Below the pieces are notes generated by a model. The model had not been told where the DNA came from, did not search any database, and saw only the letters and a program-made list of their open reading frames with translations. The position numbers and the translations under genes are program-made. Below, one piece after another: positions 8,309 to 15,868 of a DNA stretch of 64,000 nt. Source of the DNA: Planctomycetota bacterium (GTDB lineage Bacteria > Planctomycetota > UBA11346); the NCBI GenBank assembly GCA_014193115.1, contig BJHQ01000023.1:1-64000 (forward strand), read 5' to 3'. Each line of letters opens with the position of its first letter. Within the stretch, counting starts at the first letter, position 1.

Positions 8309-9633
8309 CCACGACCTGGGCGGCCTGCGCCACCGCCACGCCCGGCCCGGCCGCGGTGCTGCGCCTCAGCGGCAGCAATGCCTGGGACATCGTCCAGCGT
8401 GCGGGATTGCCCGTGCCGGCTCCCGGCACTGCTGTCCGATCCAACTGGCAGCTTGGCGGAGCCAGGCAGCTCGGCGGAACCGGTCAGGGCTGCCCGGTGC
8501 TGGTCTGGACCGCCCAGGCGCCGCGCAGCTTCACTGGTGAAAACACCGTGGAAATCCTGCTCCCCGGCAGCCGCGACCTGGCCGAGCTGGCGCTGCGGAC
8601 CCTGTGCGCCAACGGCGCTGCGCCGGCTCCGCCAGGAGGTTTCGTCCGCCAGGCCCTGGCCAATGACAAGCTCGATCTCGACCAGGCGGCGGCGGTGCTC
8701 GCCCTAGTGACGGCCAGCGACGCCGAGGCCGCCCTGCGCGCGCTGATCCGCCTGCGCGGCGACCTCGGTGCCGACCTCGCGGCTGTCCGGAGCGAACTGA
8801 CCGAGTTGCGCGCCCGGGTCGAGGCCGGCCTCGATTTCGCCGAAGAAGACGGCGTCGCCGGCGCCGATCATCGCCTGATCCGCTCCGCCGCCCAACGTCT
8901 CGGCGCCCGGCTGGCGCGCTGGCAGGTCACGGCGGATGGCAGCGAAGGCACGCCGGTGGTCTGCCTGGTCGGACCAGCCAACGCCGGGAAATCCGCGCTG
9001 TTCCAGCGCCTGACCGGAGCGCCGGCGCTGGTCTCGCCAGTGCCCGGCACCACCCGCGATCCGCTCGAAGCGCCGTGGAAGATCGGCGGCCGCACCGTTA
9101 CGCTCGTCGACACCGCTGGCTGGCTGGACCGCGCCAGCAGCGGGCTCGACGGCTCCAGCAGCGGCCTCGACGGCTCCAGCAGCGGCCTCGACGCCGCGGC
9201 CATCGCCGCCGGCCGGCGCTGGATCGAGCACGCGGCGCTGGTGCTGGCGTGCAGCGCCCCCGACGCCCGGCTGCCCGAGAGCGATGGAACCTGGCAGGTC
9301 GTTGCCACCATCGTCGCAACCAAGGCCGACCTCGGGGCACCGGATCCCCGGGCCGTGGTCGCGGTGTCGGTCGAGACCGGAGCCGGGCTCGACCAGCTTG
9401 CCGGACTGGTCGCCGAACGACTCGCCCACAGTTCTGGAGGAGAACCCCGTCAGCAACGCCTGTTGGCCTCGGCCTTGGCCGGTTTGGGCAAGTTGGCCGA
9501 TCAGCCGCCGGCCGATGAACTGCTCGCCGAGGATCTGCGCCGGCTCACCGAACTGCTCAGTGACCTGATCGGCAGCACCACGCCCGACGACGTGCTCGAC
9601 GCCCTGTTCAGCCGGTTTTGCATTGGGAAATGA
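8305..9633 (+). CDS. mnmE: tRNA modification GTPase MnmE
   Basis: About 442 residues from a GTG start; the start is set by the family N terminus (ATPGPAAVLRLSG) and the overlap with the preceding gene. MnmE with MnmG makes the cmnm5 group on wobble U34 of several tRNAs. The N-terminal folate-binding domain is followed by a helical domain and an inserted Ras-like G domain: P-loop GPANAGKS, switch I region PGTTRDPLE, G3 DTAGW, G4 as TKAD instead of the usual NKxD. The protein ends in the invariant FCIGK, whose Cys is needed for function. Directly after DTAGW there is a threefold 7-residue repeat (SSGLDGS-type, DNA 9132-9192) that is absent from family members I know. Confidence 0.9.
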   Translation: MTTTWAACATATPGPAAVLRLSGSNAWDIVQRAGLPVPAPGTAVRSNWQLGGARQLGGTGQGCPVLVWTAQAPRSFTGENTVEILLPGSRDLAELALRTLCANGAAPAPPGGFVRQALANDKLDLDQAAAVLALVTASDAEAALRALIRLRGDLGADLAAVRSELTELRARVEAGLDFAEEDGVAGADHRLIRSAAQRLGARLARWQVTADGSEGTPVVCLVGPANAGKSALFQRLTGAPALVSPVPGTTRDPLEAPWKIGGRTVTLVDTAGWLDRASSGLDGSSSGLDGSSSGLDAAAIAAGRRWIEHAALVLACSAPDARLPESDGTWQVVATIVATKADLGAPDPRAVVAVSVETGAGLDQLAGLVAERLAHSSGGEPRQQRLLASALAGLGKLADQPPADELLAEDLRRLTELLSDLIGSTTPDDVLDALFSRFCIGK

Positions 9634-9705
9634 CGGATTCACGATCCCGTCCGCTCGGATCTGGTCATTGAGACCGTCGCCGCCGCTGATACCACGGCGC
9701 CCCCC

Positions 9706-11379
9706 ATGAGCGACGCCCCGACCGTGTCCCCCGGATCCGCATCGCCCAGCACCGAGGCCGCCGTGCTGCGGGCCGAAATCGCGCGCCGCCGGACCTTCGC
9801 GATCATCGCCCATCCCGACGCCGGCAAGACCACCCTGACGGAAAAACTCCTGCTGTATTCCGGCCTTTTGCGCACCGCCGGGATGGTGAAGAACCGCAAG
9901 GGTGGGAAGATGGCGACCAGCGACTGGATGGCGATGGAGCAGGAGCGCGGCATCTCGATCACCGCCTCGGCCATGCAGTTCCAATACAAAGGGCACGTCA
10001 TCAACGTGCTCGACACGCCGGGCCACCAGGATTTCAGCGAAGACACCTATCGCACCCTGACCGCCGCCGACAGTGCGATCATGGTGCTCGACGCCGCCAA
10101 GGGCGTCGAGGTCCAGACCCGCAAGCTGTTCGCGGTGTGCAAATTGCGCGGCATCCCGGTGTTGACCTTCATCAATAAATGCGATCTGCCCGGCCGCGAT
10201 CCGCTGGAGCTGCTCACCGAGGTCGAGGACGTGCTCGGCATCCAGGCCAGTGCGATCAACTGGCCGATCGGCTCGGGCCGCGATTTCGTTGGCGTCGCTG
10301 AACGCGACTCCAAGCAGATGCTGGTCTTCGAAAAGATGGCCGCGGCCGGCGCCGCCCGGGCCGGCATGCGCAAGCTGGCCCTCGACGATCCGGCGGCCCT
10401 GGCGCTGATCGGCCAGGAACGCCTGGCCAAGCTGGCGGAGGATCTGGAGATGCTGGCGGTTGCCGGCAATCCGTTCAGCCGCGAGGCTTTTCTGGCTGGA
10501 CAGATCACGCCGGTGTTCTTTGGATCCGCCCTGACCAATTTCGGCATCGAGCCATTTTATGATGCCTTCGTCGATATCGCCGCCGCGCCCTCGGCCCGGC
10601 TGGCCGATGTCTTGCCGCCGGCCGCCGATGGCAGGCGCACGGAACTGCGCATCGATCCGGTGGAAATGCCGTTCAGCGCCTATGTCTTCAAAATCCAGGC
10701 CAACATGGATCCCCGCCACCGCGACAGCCTGGCTTTCATCCGGATCTGCTCCGGCCGATTCGACCGCGATGTGGTGGTCAAGCACTTCCACCGCGGCGAG
10801 TTCGTCCGCGAGGTCCGCCTGTCGCGACCGACCACCCTGGTCGCCCGGGAGCGCACCACCCTCGATGCCGCCTATCCCGGCGACGTGGTCGGCCTGGTCA
10901 ATTCCGGATTCGCGATCGGCGACACCATCGCCGTGATCAGCGGAAAAATCCAGTTCGAACACAAGCCGCTGCCCAGCTTCCCGCCCGAGGTCTTCGCCCG
11001 GGTCAGCCCCATCGACCTCGGCCGGCGCAAAGCCTTCGACAAGGGCCTGACCCAGCTCGCCACCGAAGGCGCGGTGCAAATCCTGCGCTCGGCGCACAAT
11101 CCGATGGCCGATCCGTTCGTCGCCGCCGTCGGCCGATTGCAGTTCGAAGTTCTGCAATATCGCTTGAAAGACGAATACGCGGTGGAAACCCGGCTCGAAC
11201 CGCTGCCGTTCTCATGCAGCGGCTGGCTGGTCGGCGACCCGACGACCTTCGCGCCAACGCCGGCCACGACCCTCGCCGTCGACAGCCGCGGCCGCCCGGT
11301 CGCGCTGTTCCCCAGCGAATGGGACCGCAATTATTGCGCCCGGCAGAATCCCCAGCATTCCTTCGTGGAATACGCCTGA
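9706..11379 (+). CDS. prfC: peptide chain release factor 3
   Basis: A 557-residue RF3, slightly longer than the E. coli protein because of a 25-residue Ser/Pro-rich N-terminal tail. RF3 is a GTPase that removes RF1/RF2 from the ribosome after termination. G motifs are all clear: HPDAGKTTLTEKLL, switch I ERGISITAS, DTPGHQDFSEDTYR, NKCD. Domains II and III follow (AYVFKIQANMDPRHRD, GRFDRDVVVKHF and VGRLQFEVLQYRL are family blocks). It follows mnmE by 72 bp on the same strand and may share its transcript. The G4 NKCD and the absence of an EF-G domain IV exclude elongation factor G. Confidence 0.95.
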   Translation: MSDAPTVSPGSASPSTEAAVLRAEIARRRTFAIIAHPDAGKTTLTEKLLLYSGLLRTAGMVKNRKGGKMATSDWMAMEQERGISITASAMQFQYKGHVINVLDTPGHQDFSEDTYRTLTAADSAIMVLDAAKGVEVQTRKLFAVCKLRGIPVLTFINKCDLPGRDPLELLTEVEDVLGIQASAINWPIGSGRDFVGVAERDSKQMLVFEKMAAAGAARAGMRKLALDDPAALALIGQERLAKLAEDLEMLAVAGNPFSREAFLAGQITPVFFGSALTNFGIEPFYDAFVDIAAAPSARLADVLPPAADGRRTELRIDPVEMPFSAYVFKIQANMDPRHRDSLAFIRICSGRFDRDVVVKHFHRGEFVREVRLSRPTTLVARERTTLDAAYPGDVVGLVNSGFAIGDTIAVISGKIQFEHKPLPSFPPEVFARVSPIDLGRRKAFDKGLTQLATEGAVQILRSAHNPMADPFVAAVGRLQFEVLQYRLKDEYAVETRLEPLPFSCSGWLVGDPTTFAPTPATTLAVDSRGRPVALFPSEWDRNYCARQNPQHSFVEYA

Positions 11380-11405
11380 CCGCGGTTGCTAACAGCAAAC
11401 AAAAA

Positions 11406-11428
11406 CCCCCGGCCGATCCGGCCGGGGG
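11406..11428 (-). terminator. rho-independent terminator of the pilin gene
   Basis: A 9-bp all-GC stem (CCCCCGGCC / GGCCGGGGG) with a 5-base loop. Read on the minus strand it is followed by GTTTTTGTTTGC, a good U-tract, so it ends the pilin transcript whose stop is 39 bp away. On the plus strand there is no U-tract, so it would serve prfC less well. Confidence 0.75.
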
Positions 11429-11467
11429 CTCGAAACACGCGCATGCAGCGCGTGGTCTCAAGTCACG

Positions 11468-12439
11468 TCACTTGTTGAGCGGACCCCAAACCAGTGCGCC
11501 AGTCGGCGCGTTACTCCGATTTCCAATGCAGGTCGCATTGACCGCTGAAACGGCATAAGCAGGCGCAGCCTGATCACCTGCGAACGCTCTATTCAGATAA
11601 TATTCTGCTGGGGCAACCACGGTGCCGGCACCAGCGGCAGTCACAAAGGCGCTCCCGGCATCGGTGCCAGTCACCGCTGAGTTTTCGCCAGTAGCCGTAT
11701 CATAGGGGGCGATATCGGCGGCATTGGAATAAACCTTGCCCTCTTGAGTCAAGAAATACGCACGACGGCCGGTGTCGCCGAATGATTCGGGAATCGCGAT
11801 GCAGACGAAATATTTTTCACCGCGTGAGATGACACTCGCCTGAGTCTGAACGGTAATCAAGGCAGTTGGACCGGAAACATCGCCAACTGCAGCACCGGCA
11901 ATCGGCTCAGAGGTAAAGTCGGTGGCCAGCAGGGAACCGTAGAAATATCCTGACACGGCGTTGTTGGTACCTTGCCACGTCAAACGCGCCGTGTCGGAAC
12001 CGGCAGGAGCGGCACCACCAGCAGTAGTTCCGTCTGCGAGACCATTTGCAACATATGTTGGCTGAATTCCATCGAATTCGGTTCCAATGTACGTCAGAGC
12101 GCCCACTCCATGATTCCCTTTCGACGGAGTGCCATTGACCAACATGGCATTCACGCCAGGAGCAGCCGGGTCTCTCTTCCGGCTACCGTAGCAATCCTGC
12201 CATCCGGAAAGCTGGCTAAGATGCCCGTATTCTCCACGTCCGTTACCATCAGCGTCGTTGACCGAACTGCCGAGGAACTGGACTTGACCGGAGAAAATCG
12301 CTGCCTTTAACGAAGACGCCGCAGCGTTCTCGTTGGCATTGACGCGGGATTCCAGCAGGTTGGGGATCGCGATGGCCGCGATGATGGCGATGATCGCGAT
12401 GACGATCATCAGCTCGATGAGGGTGAAGCCCTGACGCAT
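11468..12439 (-). CDS. type IV pilin/major pseudopilin-like protein
   Basis: A 323-residue prepilin. The ATG at 12439 has a strong AAGGAG ribosome site 6 bases upstream and gives a 4-residue leader ending in the prepilin peptidase motif MRQG/FTLIELMIVIA, with Glu at mature position 5, then a hydrophobic helix to about residue 28. The rest is a Gly/Ala/Thr-rich globular domain with Cys pairs. Upstream open codons through the repeats are rejected. It is a stand-alone gene with its own candidate sigma-54 promoter and its own terminator, which suggests an abundant, separately regulated subunit. Whether it builds a type IV pilus or a type II secretion pseudopilus cannot be told here. Confidence 0.85.
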   Translation of the reverse strand: MRQGFTLIELMIVIAIIAIIAAIAIPNLLESRVNANENAAASSLKAAIFSGQVQFLGSSVNDADGNGRGEYGHLSQLSGWQDCYGSRKRDPAAPGVNAMLVNGTPSKGNHGVGALTYIGTEFDGIQPTYVANGLADGTTAGGAAPAGSDTARLTWQGTNNAVSGYFYGSLLATDFTSEPIAGAAVGDVSGPTALITVQTQASVISRGEKYFVCIAIPESFGDTGRRAYFLTQEGKVYSNAADIAPYDTATGENSAVTGTDAGSAFVTAAGAGTVVAPAEYYLNRAFAGDQAAPAYAVSAVNATCIGNRSNAPTGALVWGPLNK

Positions 12440-12478
12440 GGGAAGCTCCTTGGGAGGGTGGGTGCGTGCCTGCGGTGT

Positions 12479-12494
12479 TGCGCTGAGTGTGCCA
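12479..12494 (-). promoter_or_regulatory. candidate sigma-54 promoter for the pilin gene
   Basis: Read on the minus strand the site is TGGCACACTCAGCGCA. It has a perfect -24 element TGGCAC and a GC at the -12 position with the required 10 bases between GG and GC; the two bases before the -12 GC are off consensus. Initiation about 12 bases further on would leave a roughly 28-base leader before the ATG at 12439. Many type IV pilin genes use sigma-54. An AT-rich tract lies just upstream (about 12499-12548). I see no matching activator gene nearby. Confidence 0.45.
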
Positions 12495-12643
12495 GAGGCC
12501 GATATGTATCGATTAAACTCATTTTTATATATTTTTGATCCATAATGGCTCGATAGGTTCGAGATTATCCGTGTTGGAGAAGCGGAAAATGACAAAATTG
12601 TCACCGTGTCCGGCCACATCCTGTCCTTGGCGTTGGCTGCCTT

Positions 12644-12816
12644 GAGCCGGCGGCACCAGCGCAAAGTTTTCGCCAGCCTGGGAGCGCCGAGCGCCAGCTC
12701 GGCTGGAGTTGCCATTGAGCCAGCGGCGCCAGCGCAAAGTTTCTGCTGGCCTGGAGCGCCGAGCGCCAGCTCGGCTGGAGTTGGCCTTGAGCCGGCGGCG
12801 CCAGCGCAAAGCTGTC
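12644..12816. repeat. 72/73-bp tandem repeat upstream of argC (family R2)
   Basis: Two full units (starting 12644 and 12717) and a partial third (12789) in direct tandem. Each full unit carries the palindrome AGCGCCGAGCGCCAGCTCGG. The partial third unit ends 15 bases before argC. The region 12440-12830 otherwise holds only the pilin promoter area. The same palindromic core recurs in inverted orientation at 14.68-14.84 kb. Confidence 0.85.
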
Positions 12817-12830
12817 AGCGGAGGCCTTCC

Positions 12831-13874
12831 ATGACCCCGATCCCCGTCGCCGTCCTCGGCGCCACCGGCTATGCTGGTGAGATCGCTATCCGTATCCTGC
12901 TCGGCCATCCTGGTTTCCGCATCGCCCATGCCGGCAGCGATCGATTGGGCGGGATCCGCCTGGCCGACGCGGTTCCGGCCTTTGCTGGTGAGACCGACCT
13001 AATGCTGTCGGCGGACACGCCGGAGACCATCGGCATCTCGGGCGCCCAGGCGGTGATCCTGGCCAAGAAGAGCCCGGAGGTCACCAAGGTGGTGCCGGCG
13101 CTGCTCGCTCGGGGTCTGCGCCTGATCGACATCGGCGCCGAGTTCCGGCTGCGCAAGGTCGAGGACTACCAAACCTGGTACAAAGAGCAGCACCACTGCC
13201 CGGAACTGCTCGCCAGTGCGGTCTATGGACTTTCCGAGGTCAACACCGAGGCCATCCGCAGCGCCAAGGTCGTGGGCAATCCAGGCTGTTTCCCGACCAG
13301 CATCCTGCTGCCGCTGATCCCGTTATTGAAAGCCCGCCTGATCAAACCCACCGGCATCGCCGCGATCAGCTACACTGGGGTTTCTGGTGCCGGCAAGAAA
13401 TTCGCCGAGGCCAACAACAACCTCTTCTATGCGGTGAATGAGAATCTGCACAGCTACAAGACGGTCGGTCATCAACACATCGGCGAAATCGACCAGGAAC
13501 TGTCGGTCGCCGGTGGCGGCGCGATCCATTGCACGTTCGTCCCTCACCTGGCGCCGATCACCCGCGGCATCCACACCACCATCACCGCGGATCTCTCGCT
13601 GAACATCAGCGAGGCCCAGGTCATGGACTGCTGGCAGAAAGCCTATGCCGGTCGGCCGTTCGTGCGGCTGCGCAAGTCCGCCAAAGATGTCGAGGTTGCC
13701 CACGTCACCGGCACGAACTTCGCGGATTTCTCCTGCGCCGCCGATGGCCGCACCCTGATCATCACCAGCGCCATCGACAATCTGGTGAAGGGCGCCAGCG
13801 GCCAGGCGATCCAGAACCTCAACCTGATGTTCGGCCTGCCCGAGTCCCTGGGCCTGCTCCACCGCGGCCTGTGA
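12831..13874 (+). CDS. argC: N-acetyl-gamma-glutamyl-phosphate reductase
   Basis: A 347-residue type 1 ArgC, the NADPH-dependent enzyme that reduces N-acetylglutamyl phosphate to the semialdehyde in arginine synthesis. The N-terminal nucleotide fold shows GATGYAGEIAIRIL (residues 9-22). The active-site Cys lies in VGNPGCFPTS near residue 147. The substrate-domain block HQHIGEIDQEL and PHLAPITRGIHTT are typical. The ATG at 12831 follows a CGGAGG ribosome site and gives the standard N terminus; the longer open frame runs back into the tandem repeat and is rejected. No other arginine gene is adjacent. Confidence 0.95.
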   Translation: MTPIPVAVLGATGYAGEIAIRILLGHPGFRIAHAGSDRLGGIRLADAVPAFAGETDLMLSADTPETIGISGAQAVILAKKSPEVTKVVPALLARGLRLIDIGAEFRLRKVEDYQTWYKEQHHCPELLASAVYGLSEVNTEAIRSAKVVGNPGCFPTSILLPLIPLLKARLIKPTGIAAISYTGVSGAGKKFAEANNNLFYAVNENLHSYKTVGHQHIGEIDQELSVAGGGAIHCTFVPHLAPITRGIHTTITADLSLNISEAQVMDCWQKAYAGRPFVRLRKSAKDVEVAHVTGTNFADFSCAADGRTLIITSAIDNLVKGASGQAIQNLNLMFGLPESLGLLHRGL

Positions 13875-13887
13875 TCTGCACAAAGCT

Positions 13888-14161
13888 ATATGAACCGCGA
13901 AGACGCCAGGGAAAAATCAGAGAGAAGCTCCGACAGATAGACGACTATCCGGGGACGGAAGGATCTTTCCACCACGTGCCGCATTGGCGATTTCCGGTTT
14001 CCCATGGTGAGGCGGAATACCGAATCGTCAGGTCGCTTTCAATAAAGATGAACCGCCAAGACGCCTGTGAAAAATCTGGGAAGGCACCGCTGGTTGGACG
14101 ATTAACCGGGTGCAGATGGATCCTTCCACCACGTGACGCGTTGGCCCATTGGCGGTTCCCC
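13888..14161. repeat. two copies of a roughly 110-bp element with terminal inverted repeats (family R4)
   Basis: This fills most of the gap 13875-14178, which has no gene. Copy 1 (about 13888-14005) and copy 2 (about 14047-14161) align along their length: both start ATGAACCGC-AAGACGCC, share GAAAAATC, then GGATC-TTCCACCACGTG near the end, then an ATTGGCG-type end. In copy 2 the 5' end GAACCGCCAA is the reverse complement of the 3' end TTGGCGGTTC. A third copy, reversed, is at about 44061-44183. The pattern suggests a non-autonomous MITE-like element. Confidence 0.75.
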
Positions 14162-14178
14162 AACTACGTCACACAGGG

Positions 14179-14541
14179 TCATTCCACCGCTTTTGTCAGC
14201 CGAGCGCGATCGGCGTCTGGCAACGAATCGTCGGCCGCGAGGTGGTTGATCAGCTGGCGGAGATCGCCAGAGAAGAACTCGTGACGCAGGTGGCGGAGCA
14301 ACCCGGTCTTGTACGTGCGTTCGTCCACCGCCGGCGCGAAGACATGGGACCGGCCGCCCGGCGTCTGGGTCAGAATGCCGCGCTTGGCCAGATTCCGCAT
14401 CACGGTCAGGAACGTCGTGTAGGCCAGGCTGGGCGCGCCGGGGTGGGCGTTCAGCGCATCGTGGACGTCATGGACGGTGCTGGGGCCCTGGGCCCACAGG
14501 TAATGCATGACGCGGATTTGAAGTGGTCCGATGAGATCCAT
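14179..14541 (-). CDS. BlaI/MecI/CopY-family transcriptional repressor
   Basis: A 120-residue winged-helix repressor of the BlaI/MecI family. The N-terminal DNA-binding domain starts GPLQIRVMHYLW and continues with STVHDVHDAL, TTFLTVMRNLAKRGIL and a basic wing GRSHVFAPAV; the C-terminal helices (about 80-120) form the dimer/cleavage part. Family members repress beta-lactamase, metal or stress genes and are usually inactivated by a membrane peptidase of the BlaR1/MecR1 type encoded next door. No such partner is visible here, so its target and signal are unknown. A GGAGAG ribosome site precedes the ATG. Confidence 0.85.
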   Translation of the reverse strand: MDLIGPLQIRVMHYLWAQGPSTVHDVHDALNAHPGAPSLAYTTFLTVMRNLAKRGILTQTPGGRSHVFAPAVDERTYKTGLLRHLRHEFFSGDLRQLINHLAADDSLPDADRARLTKAVE

Positions 14542-14677
14542 GGCTCGTTCTCTCCAAGCTAGTCTGACACCACCTTTCGCAAAACGCGAGTGCTGATTTT
14601 CAGATTCGCAACAGGAAAATTTCGCAAGGCCATGGGAATTAAACGGGCGACAGCGAGTGCGTCAGTTCCCCAATCCA

Positions 14678-14845
14678 GCCGAGCTGGCGCTCGGCGCTCT
14701 CAGGATTTGCGCATCGTCGTGGGGGCCGAGCTAAAGCGCGGCGCTTATAGGAATATCGCACGGTCGTACGGGCCGAGCTGGCGCTCGGCGCTCCGAGGAT
14801 TTGCTCATGGTCGTGGGGGCCGAGCTCACGCTCGGCGCTCCCAGC
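14678..14845. repeat. four inverted copies of the R2 palindrome
   Basis: In the gap 14542-14912, which has no gene, CCGAGCTGGCGCTCGGCGCT and close variants occur at about 14678, 14727, 14781 and 14819, spaced 38-54 bases apart and separated by similar text (GGATTTGCGCATCGTCGTGG and variants). These are the reverse complement of the core in the argC tandem repeat, so the argC-BlaI segment is flanked by R2 arrays pointing at each other. Confidence 0.85.
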
Positions 14846-14912
14846 ATCACCTCTGCAAAGCCAGCATCGCAGGGCGATGGCGTGAGGCGGCCTGGGTCGC
14901 ATCCTTTCCGCG

Positions 14913-15710
14913 GTGAGCGCATCCACGCCCCCTTCCGCCCACGCTGCGCCGGCCACCGCGGTGTCCGGCACCGGTCCGGTCGTTCCGGCAGTCTCGATCG
15001 AAATGGTCGCCCGTCGCGAGGCCGTCGCTGCCGCCACCGGCTGGACCATGCGCGACGATGGGCTGCTTGCCCGGGCCTGCACCCATTTGAGCCTGCTTGG
15101 CGCCCAAGCCGGAGCCCGGCGCAATGCCGACAGCAATGAACGGCTGGAATTCCTCGGTGATGCGCTGCTCGGCGGAGCGATCTGCGACCTGCTCTATCGC
15201 CAGTATCCGGACGATGACGAAGGTAAGCTGACCCGCCTGAAGTCCCGGCTGGTGTCGCGGACCGTGCTCGCCCGGGTGATCGAATCCGCCGGACTGCTGC
15301 CCCATTGCCGGATCGGCTCGCAGATGGGCGGCGACCCGGCGGCGTGGCCGGATTCGCTCAAGGCCAACCTGATGGAGGCGGTCTTGGCGGCGATCCACCT
15401 CGACGGCGGTTGGCTGGCCCTGCGCAGCGCGGTGGAGCGGCTGTGGACCGGCCTGCTCACCGATCCGGAATCGGCGGAAAAGGACATCCGCCAGCGGGTG
15501 CAGGAGGAATGCCATCGACGTTTCGGCCGGCGGCCCGACTACCTGACCGAACGCAGCGGCGGCTCCGACCACCAACCGGAGTTCACCGCGACGGCCTCGA
15601 TCGCCGAGTTCACCGCCACCGGCACCGGCCAGGGCCGGCGCAAAGCCGAAGCCGCCGCAGCCACCGCGCTGCTCAAGCAACTGGAAGCCGTGGCCGAGGA
15701 AAAATCCTGA
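14913..15710 (+). CDS. rnc: ribonuclease III
   Basis: 265 residues from a GTG; an internal ATG at 15003 would give 235 residues and a more typical N terminus. RNase III cleaves double-stranded RNA in rRNA and mRNA processing. The signature NERLEFLGDALLG (near residue 75) carries the first catalytic Glu and Asp. The second catalytic pair, normally DxxE, reads NLME here: the Glu is kept but the Asp is Asn. A C-terminal double-stranded RNA-binding domain follows (FTATGTGQGRRKAEAAAATALL). rnc is followed by fmt on the same strand after 158 bp containing a strong hairpin. Confidence 0.9.
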   Translation: MSASTPPSAHAAPATAVSGTGPVVPAVSIEMVARREAVAAATGWTMRDDGLLARACTHLSLLGAQAGARRNADSNERLEFLGDALLGGAICDLLYRQYPDDDEGKLTRLKSRLVSRTVLARVIESAGLLPHCRIGSQMGGDPAAWPDSLKANLMEAVLAAIHLDGGWLALRSAVERLWTGLLTDPESAEKDIRQRVQEECHRRFGRRPDYLTERSGGSDHQPEFTATASIAEFTATGTGQGRRKAEAAAATALLKQLEAVAEEKS

Positions 15711-15765
15711 CGGAAATCTGGTAAAATCCAGGGATCGCCAAGCGCGTGATCACCAAGCCTGGGCT

Positions 15766-15815
15766 CGCGGCCGTCCCGGCCGCAGGCTTGCTGCCAGGCG
15801 GCCGGGACGGCCGCG
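15766..15815. repeat. 17-bp perfect inverted repeat between rnc and fmt
   Basis: The arms CGCGGCCGTCCCGGCCG (15766-15782) and its exact reverse complement (15799-15815) enclose 16 bases. The stem is almost wholly GC and lies 53 bases before the fmt start. There is no U-tract, so it is not a standard terminator; it resembles a REP-type palindrome, and could also act on the fmt leader RNA. Confidence 0.8.
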
Positions 15816-15868
15816 CTCCCGGGCTGAACCCTGGCCAGGCCCGCCAACCGTCCGATGCTGCGCCGACC

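Noticed and set aside
8704..11157. 817-codon open frame on the minus strand opposite mnmE and prfC
   Set aside because: It is antisense to two confidently identified genes, has Gly/Arg/Gln/His-rich shadow composition typical of GC-rich DNA and no ribosome site.
11406..11428. Hairpin considered as the terminator of prfC
   Set aside because: The U-tract is on the minus-strand side only, so it belongs mainly to the pilin gene.
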